Positions 59,754-64,000 of a DNA stretch of 64,000 nucleotides are shown in pieces. Origin of the DNA: Ramlibacter albus. Its GTDB lineage: Bacteria > Pseudomonadota > Gammaproteobacteria > Burkholderiales > Burkholderiaceae_C. Position 1 is the stretch's first letter. Every line of letters begins with the position of its first letter. The stretch covers positions 1-64,000 of the forward strand of contig NZ_JACORU010000003.1 of assembly GCF_014297445.1 (NCBI RefSeq), given 5' to 3'. The notes beneath the pieces were generated by a model. It saw nothing but the letters and a program-made list of their open reading frames with translations. It did no database searches and was not told where the DNA came from. The position numbers and the translations under genes are program-made.

Positions 59754-61139
59754 ATGAGTAGTGAGAGCAAGGTGTCGAGACAGCGGCCGCCCCCGATACC
59801 TGCTGCGCCGGCGCGGGGTCAAAGCCCTTTCAGTAGCGATCCAGCCGCCTCCAGGCGCTCGCCGCACGACGAACCGGTGCGGATACACGTCGAGCGAACC
59901 CGATCCCTGCCCCGGCAGCCCGCGACACAGCCGGCAGCTGCCCCCGCACGCCTCACGAGCACCGAGGACTGCCAGGCTTTCGCCGCCTTGCTGAAGCGCA
60001 AACCTCCTCCCGAGCCCGAGCAGGTGGCCGAGCAACTGGAACTGCTCGCCTTTCGCCCTGTGCTTGCCGTGCACGAGGCGCTGGACGCTCTTGTCGACTT
60101 CCTTCATGCAGGAGAAGAGGAAGGCGTCGACTTCGATGTGCGCCGGGCGAGGCTCGGCCTCGTCCAGACTTTTGCCAACCAATACCAGGGCGCCATCCAG
60201 GAACAGGCCGTCGAGAAGCTGCGCAAGGAGGCCAAGAGAGCCCAGATCGAAAGAACCAGGCTTCCGTCGGCCAAGGCGATAGCGAGACCGAAACAGGAAG
60301 AGGCAGTGAAAATGGAAGCGGACGCGTGCCGCAACTACGCGAACGGGCTTCTGAGCGCGATCGAATGGACTGCAGGCAAACGCGACGCCGGTGCGGTCGA
60401 GGACGTGAACATGCGCAGGTTCGAGACGCCCCAGGAGTCGGACCGGCGAAAACTCGACGCGAAGCGCGTCTTCGACGCCACGTGCGCCCGCCACCGGCAC
60501 ATCGAGCGTCTTCTCCACCTCGATGCGAAAACTCTCGCCGCAGAAGGCGCGGGCTCGCGTCCGGACTGGATCTCGCCCGAACTGTGGAACGCAGTCATTC
60601 CGGATGCGGTGCGCGACTGCCGCCCGCACGAGCGGAGCGATCTGGTCCAGAACGTACTCGCCCTGCTCGAACTCCTGCCGCCCCACGCACCGGAGCGGGA
60701 GGACCTCGAGGCGATCCTGATCGAGGCGCAAGCCGGGCTGGACGCGACGGCATCCGTCGCTGCGCCGCACGACGCACCTTCCGCAGCCTCGGGCGGTGCA
60801 GACGACAAGCAGGCCTCGTTGGCCGAACCCGCGCCGGCTTCGCAGGAGGATGACACCCGCGCCAGGTGCGCCGAATATGTCAACGCGCTTCTGGCGCCCG
60901 CCACCAACGGGGGAGCACCGCTGGCGCTCGAGCAGCTGGTGCGCCCGAACGTCGACCACCGGCAATTGCGAAGCGACATCCGGGCAGCGGTGAGCCGTCT
61001 CGACGAGGAGGCGCTGAAGGACCTGAGCCGTGCGCTGGCGCAGGCCATCGAGGAGCTGCCTTGCGACGATGCGGTCCGAAGCGACCTCATTGCGATCAAG
61101 GCCCAGGTCGACGCGGACCTGGAGGACATGCTGAAATGA
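59754..61139 (+). CDS. Large helical protein with disordered Pro/Arg-rich N-terminus, unknown
   Basis: The 461-residue product has no signal peptide and no membrane segment. Residues 1-65 are rich in Pro, Ser, Arg and Ala and look disordered. Residues 70-325 are strongly helical (for instance AEQLELLAFRPVLAVHEALDALVDFL). An Ala/Pro/Ser linker (about 328-365) leads to a last helical domain (SDIRAAVSRLDEEALKDLSRAL). Such architecture occurs in type III or IV effectors and scaffold proteins, but no family is recognised. GAGGTGA lies five bases before the ATG. Confidence 0.65.
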   Translation: MSSESKVSRQRPPPIPAAPARGQSPFSSDPAASRRSPHDEPVRIHVERTRSLPRQPATQPAAAPARLTSTEDCQAFAALLKRKPPPEPEQVAEQLELLAFRPVLAVHEALDALVDFLHAGEEEGVDFDVRRARLGLVQTFANQYQGAIQEQAVEKLRKEAKRAQIERTRLPSAKAIARPKQEEAVKMEADACRNYANGLLSAIEWTAGKRDAGAVEDVNMRRFETPQESDRRKLDAKRVFDATCARHRHIERLLHLDAKTLAAEGAGSRPDWISPELWNAVIPDAVRDCRPHERSDLVQNVLALLELLPPHAPEREDLEAILIEAQAGLDATASVAAPHDAPSAASGGADDKQASLAEPAPASQEDDTRARCAEYVNALLAPATNGGAPLALEQLVRPNVDHRQLRSDIRAAVSRLDEEALKDLSRALAQAIEELPCDDAVRSDLIAIKAQVDADLEDMLK

Positions 61140-61142
61140 GCT

Positions 61143-61994
61143 TCAGGCCTTGAACGCGACCACTTCCTGACGCTGCTCGCCGAGCCCGGCGATGCCCAGC
61201 GTCATCACGTCGCCTTTCTTCAGGTACTTCGGCGGCTTCATGCCGAGCCCTACGCCGGGCGGCGTGCCGGTGGTGATGATGTCGCCGGGCATGAGCGTCA
61301 TGAAGTGGCTGACGTAGCTCACGCACTTGGCCACGTTGAAGATCATCGTGCGCGTGTTGCCCGTCTGCGTGCGCTGGCCGTTGATGTCCAGCCACATGTC
61401 GAGCTTCTGCACGTTGGCGATCTCGTCGGCGGTCACGAGCCACGGGCCCACGGGGCCGAACGTGTCGCAGCCCTTGCCCTTGTCCCACTGGCCGCCGGGT
61501 TTTTCCAGCTGGTACTCGCGTTCGCTCACGTCGTTGACCACGCAGTAGCCCGCCACGTGCGCGAGCGCCTTGCTCGAAGGCACGTAGCGCGCGCGAGTGC
61601 CGATCACCACGCCGAGCTCCACCTCCCAGTCGGTCTTGGTGGAGCCGCGCGGCAGCATCACCGGATCGTTCGGGCCCTGGATGCAGCTCGGCGCCTTCAT
61701 GAAGACGACGGGCTCGGCGGGAATCGGCGCGCCGGATTCGGCCGCATGGTCCGCATAGTTCAGGCCGATGGCGATGAACTTGCTCACGGTGCTGACCGGG
61801 CAGCCGAAGCGCGGGTTGCCGCGCACGAGCGGCAGCTTTGCCGGGTTGGCCTTGCGGATGCGCGCGAGGCCGACGGCGCCGAGTTGCTCGGGCCCGATGT
61901 CGGGCACGACGGACGACAGGTCGCGCAGCTTGCCGTCTGCGTCGATCAGGCCCGGCTTCTCGCGGCCCGGGTTGCCATAGCGAACCAGTTTCAT
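61143..61994 (-). CDS. Fumarylacetoacetate-hydrolase family protein (2,4-diketo-3-deoxy-L-fuconate hydrolase-like)
   Basis: The 283-residue product has the FAH fold with metal ligands in DWEVELGVVIG and the preceding VVFMKAPSC. The N-terminus KLVRYGNPGREKPGLID is characteristic of the sugar-acid branch of the family, where the enzyme splits a diketo acid to pyruvate and a small acid. It is the last gene of the three-gene operon that begins at 63468. Confidence 0.88.
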   Translation of the reverse strand: MKLVRYGNPGREKPGLIDADGKLRDLSSVVPDIGPEQLGAVGLARIRKANPAKLPLVRGNPRFGCPVSTVSKFIAIGLNYADHAAESGAPIPAEPVVFMKAPSCIQGPNDPVMLPRGSTKTDWEVELGVVIGTRARYVPSSKALAHVAGYCVVNDVSEREYQLEKPGGQWDKGKGCDTFGPVGPWLVTADEIANVQKLDMWLDINGQRTQTGNTRTMIFNVAKCVSYVSHFMTLMPGDIITTGTPPGVGLGMKPPKYLKKGDVMTLGIAGLGEQRQEVVAFKA

Positions 61995-62008
61995 TTCTTC
62001 TTTCCTTC

Positions 62009-62737
62009 TCAGTAGGTGGAGCGGCCGCCGGAGAGGTCGAACACGGCGCCGGTGGAGAACGAGCAGTCCTCGGTGCACAGCCACCCGACCATCGCCGCGA
62101 TCTCTTCGGGCGTGCCGAAGCGGCCCATGGGGATCTTCGACAGCATGAAGGCGATGTGCTCGGGCGTCATCTGGTCGAAGATCGCCGTCTTCACGGCGGC
62201 GGGCGTCACGCAGTTCACGCGGATGTTCGTGTCGGCGAGCTCCTTGCCGAGCGACTTGGTGATCGCGATGACGGCCGCCTTGCTCGCGCTGTAGGCGCTC
62301 GCGTTCGGGTTGCCGTCCTTGCCCGCGACCGAGGCGATGTTGACGATGCGGCCGTAGCCCGCGGCGCGCATCACGGGCACGACTTCGCGGCAGCAGAGGA
62401 ACAGGCCCGTGAGGTTGACGTCCATCACCTGCCGCCACGCATCGACGGGGTAGTCCCACAGCTTCGTGTTGGGTCCGGTGATGCCGGCGCTGTTGACGAG
62501 CGCGTCGATGCGCGGTGCCTGCTTCACGGCGTTCTGCACCGATGCGGCGTCGGCAACGTCCACTTGCGTGAACTTCGCGCCGAGCTCCGCCGCGGCGCGC
62601 GCGCCTCCGGCTGCATCGCGGTCCCACAGCGTCACGCTGCCTCCCGAATCGATTAATCGCTTCGCAATGGCGAAGCCGAGCCCCGTCGCCCCGCCAGTCA
62701 CCACCGCGTGGCGGCCCTTGAAATCGAGCTGGTTCAA
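62009..62737 (-). CDS. SDR dehydrogenase (fucose/rhamnose or ketoacyl-reductase-like)
   Basis: The 242-residue enzyme has an intact NAD(P) loop TGGATGLGFAI, the NSAG strand and the catalytic YSASKAA. The start is TTG, overlapping the preceding stop by four bases (TTGA), with GGAGG upstream. In the oxidative L-fucose/L-rhamnose pathway an SDR acts on the free sugar; here that is inferred from the neighbours. The C-terminal FDLSGGRSTY ending is typical of the family. Confidence 0.85.
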   Translation of the reverse strand: MNQLDFKGRHAVVTGGATGLGFAIAKRLIDSGGSVTLWDRDAAGGARAAAELGAKFTQVDVADAASVQNAVKQAPRIDALVNSAGITGPNTKLWDYPVDAWRQVMDVNLTGLFLCCREVVPVMRAAGYGRIVNIASVAGKDGNPNASAYSASKAAVIAITKSLGKELADTNIRVNCVTPAAVKTAIFDQMTPEHIAFMLSKIPMGRFGTPEEIAAMVGWLCTEDCSFSTGAVFDLSGGRSTY

Positions 62738-63468
62738 ATCGTGATCCCTCCATCCGCAGCATAAGCCTGCCCCGTGACGAACACCGATTCGTCGCTCGCG
62801 AGGAACACCACCAGCGGCGCGATCTCCTCCGGCTGCGCGAGGCGGCCCATCGGCTGGCGCTTGATGAAGTCCTTGCGCGCCTGCTCCGGGTTGGCGTTGG
62901 CATTGATGCGGTCCTTCAGCGACGGCGTGTCCACCGTGCCGGGGCAGATCGCATTGCAGCGGATGCCGTCGGCCACGTAGTCCGCGGCGACGCTCTTGGT
63001 CAGGCCGAGCACGGCCGCCTTCGTCGTGCCGTAGATGAAGCGGTTCGGCAGCCCCTTGATGCTGGAGCACACGCTGGCCATGTTGATGATGCTGCCGCTG
63101 CCGGCCTGCACCATGCGCGGCAGCGCGGCCTGGATGGCCCAGTACTGCGAACGCACGTTCAGGTTGAGCGCGAAGTTCCACTCTTCGTCCGTGGCCTGCA
63201 GGATGGTGCCGCTGTGCACGAAGCCCGCGCAGTTGAAGAGCACGTCCAGCGCGGGCATCGTGGCCACGATGCGGTGGATCGCGTCCTTGTCGAGCACGTC
63301 GAGCTGCACGGCCTTCACGCGCTCCACGCCTTCGTAGGTGCGCAGCAGGTCCTTGTTGACGTCGGTCGCCCAGACTTCGGCGCCTTCCTTCGCGAGCGCG
63401 AGCGCGCTCGCGCGCCCGATCCCCTGCCCGGCCGCCGTCACCAGCGCGGTCTTTCCTTTGAGTCGCAT
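62734..63468 (-). CDS. SDR dehydrogenase, 2-keto-3-deoxy-L-fuconate dehydrogenase-like
   Basis: The 244-residue enzyme has TAAGQGIGRASAL, the NCAG strand and catalytic YGTTKAA. The C-terminal KRQPMGRLAQPEEIAPLVV and YAADGGITI match enzymes that oxidise 2-keto-3-deoxy-sugar acids and the DHRS6-type hydroxybutyrate dehydrogenase. AGGAG precedes the ATG. It is the first gene of the operon divergent from the GntR regulator. Confidence 0.87.
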   Translation of the reverse strand: MRLKGKTALVTAAGQGIGRASALALAKEGAEVWATDVNKDLLRTYEGVERVKAVQLDVLDKDAIHRIVATMPALDVLFNCAGFVHSGTILQATDEEWNFALNLNVRSQYWAIQAALPRMVQAGSGSIINMASVCSSIKGLPNRFIYGTTKAAVLGLTKSVAADYVADGIRCNAICPGTVDTPSLKDRINANANPEQARKDFIKRQPMGRLAQPEEIAPLVVFLASDESVFVTGQAYAADGGITI

Positions 63469-63528
63469 CGTTTCTTCTCCTAGGGATAGTCCCGTGGGAT
63501 GCCAAGTTGCCGGACGACTATAAATTGG

Positions 63529-63550
63529 CCTGACCACTTGGCCAGTCAGG
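63529..63550. promoter_or_regulatory. Candidate GntR operator
   Basis: CCTGAC-N10-GTCAGG is a perfect inverted repeat in the divergent region. It overlaps two direct TTGGCC elements (63525 and 63538), and an AT-rich TATAAA (63519-63524) lies beside it. The position between gntR and the SDR operon fits control of both. Confidence 0.6.
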
Positions 63551-63571
63551 GTCAACGCCTAAATCCTTTTC

Positions 63572-64000
63572 ATGCCCATCCAGGCCCTCGAACCGCAGCG
63601 CCTCTATCGCCAGATCGCGGAGCAGTTGCGCTCGCTCATCACCGGGGGCGAGTTCGGCCCCGGCGAGCGCCTGCCGGCCGAACGCGACCTCGCGAAGCAG
63701 CTCGCCGTGAGCCGGCCGTCGGTGCGCGAGGCGCTGATCGCGCTGGAAGTCGAAGGCTGGGTCGAGGTGCGAGTGGGTTCCGGCGTCTACGTGCTCGACC
63801 GCACGAAGACGAACGGCCACGCCAAGGTGCCCGCCAGCGAATGGGGCCCCCTCGAATTGATCCGCGCGCGCCGCGTCATCGAAGGCGAGATTGCGTCGCT
63901 GGCTGCGCAGCACGCGAAGCGCAAGCACATCAGCGCGATGAAGGCAGCCATCGCGTCGATGAAGGAAGACGCAGCCCGCAACGTCGCGCCGCTCGAAGGC
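63572..64000 (+). CDS. GntR family regulator (FCD subfamily), cut by the window edge
   Basis: The visible 143 residues carry the GntR winged helix (ERLPAERDLAKQLAVSRPSVREALIALEVEGWVEVRVGSG spans about 33-72) and the start of an FCD effector domain (LELIRARRVIEGEIASLAA). FCD regulators often sense sugar acids. It is divergent from the SDR/FAH operon and probably controls it. Confidence 0.93.
   Translation, partial: MPIQALEPQRLYRQIAEQLRSLITGGEFGPGERLPAERDLAKQLAVSRPSVREALIALEVEGWVEVRVGSGVYVLDRTKTNGHAKVPASEWGPLELIRARRVIEGEIASLAAQHAKRKHISAMKAAIASMKEDAARNVAPLEG

Overview
The window looks like a chromosomal piece of a GC-rich betaproteobacterium, most likely Burkholderiales and probably Comamonadaceae-like (Ramlibacter, Variovorax or similar). 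This is inferred from the strongly GC-rich codon use, a Bug-type (TctC) periplasmic receptor, IclR, GntR-FCD and LacI regulators beside small catabolic operons, a FadN-type beta-oxidation operon, RdgC, and dense packing with ATGA, GTGA or TTGA start-stop overlaps. No tRNA, rRNA or CRISPR array was seen.

Layout. 1-5700: a 3'-truncated secreted RHS protein cut off by what may be an insertion element, rdgC, a lipase-like lipoprotein, a small membrane protein and a secreted trypsin-like protease. 5783-10767: a catabolic operon (enoyl-CoA hydratase, CoA ligase, Bug receptor, enoyl-CoA hydratase, IclR). 10712-19937: a LacI-controlled directon with an ABC importer (substrate-binding protein, two permeases, ATPase), a cytosolic Cys-type sulfatase and its formylglycine-generating enzyme, followed by a 5'-3' exonuclease and a DUF1810 protein. 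20015-30428: a zinc metalloprotease, a lipoprotein with a 14-unit SGST repeat, a DUF1778-GNAT toxin-antitoxin pair, several small envelope proteins, an exported methyltransferase-like protein, and a short-chain dehydrogenase relative with the motifs of halohydrin dehalogenases. 30494-33977: an ECF42-type sigma factor module (two YCII/DGPF proteins, SRPBCC and two VOC proteins) with a candidate self-controlled promoter. 34075-38309: a putative Na+/H+ antiporter, a HipBA module with operator repeats around its promoter, and a PBP7-like endopeptidase with a Lys-rich tail.

38398-47921: the most striking block. Eight minus-strand genes, each overlapping the next (seven junctions, six of them 4 nt), encode a XoxF-type PQQ alcohol dehydrogenase with the Asp-x-Asp lanthanide signature, a XoxJ-like binding protein, a cytochrome c, caa3 oxidase subunits II, I and III, a small membrane protein and CtaG. 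The unit can be read as a complete alcohol-to-oxygen electron chain. Divergent to it are cytochrome b561 and a YVTN beta-propeller protein.

47926-58306: a ten-gene beta-oxidation directon headed by a TetR regulator (acyl-CoA dehydrogenase, DUF2147, FadN-like fusion, thiolase, alpha/beta hydrolase, thioesterase-like protein, SDR, GST-kappa/HCCA-isomerase-like protein, enoyl-CoA hydratase). 58459-61139: a divergent pair of poorly characterised genes, a degenerate hybrid-kinase-like protein and a helical protein with a disordered proline-rich N-terminus, sharing a 17-bp palindrome and a good promoter. 61143-64000: a sugar-acid operon (FAH-family hydrolase and two SDRs, resembling the oxidative L-fucose/L-rhamnose route) divergent from a GntR-FCD regulator cut by the window edge.
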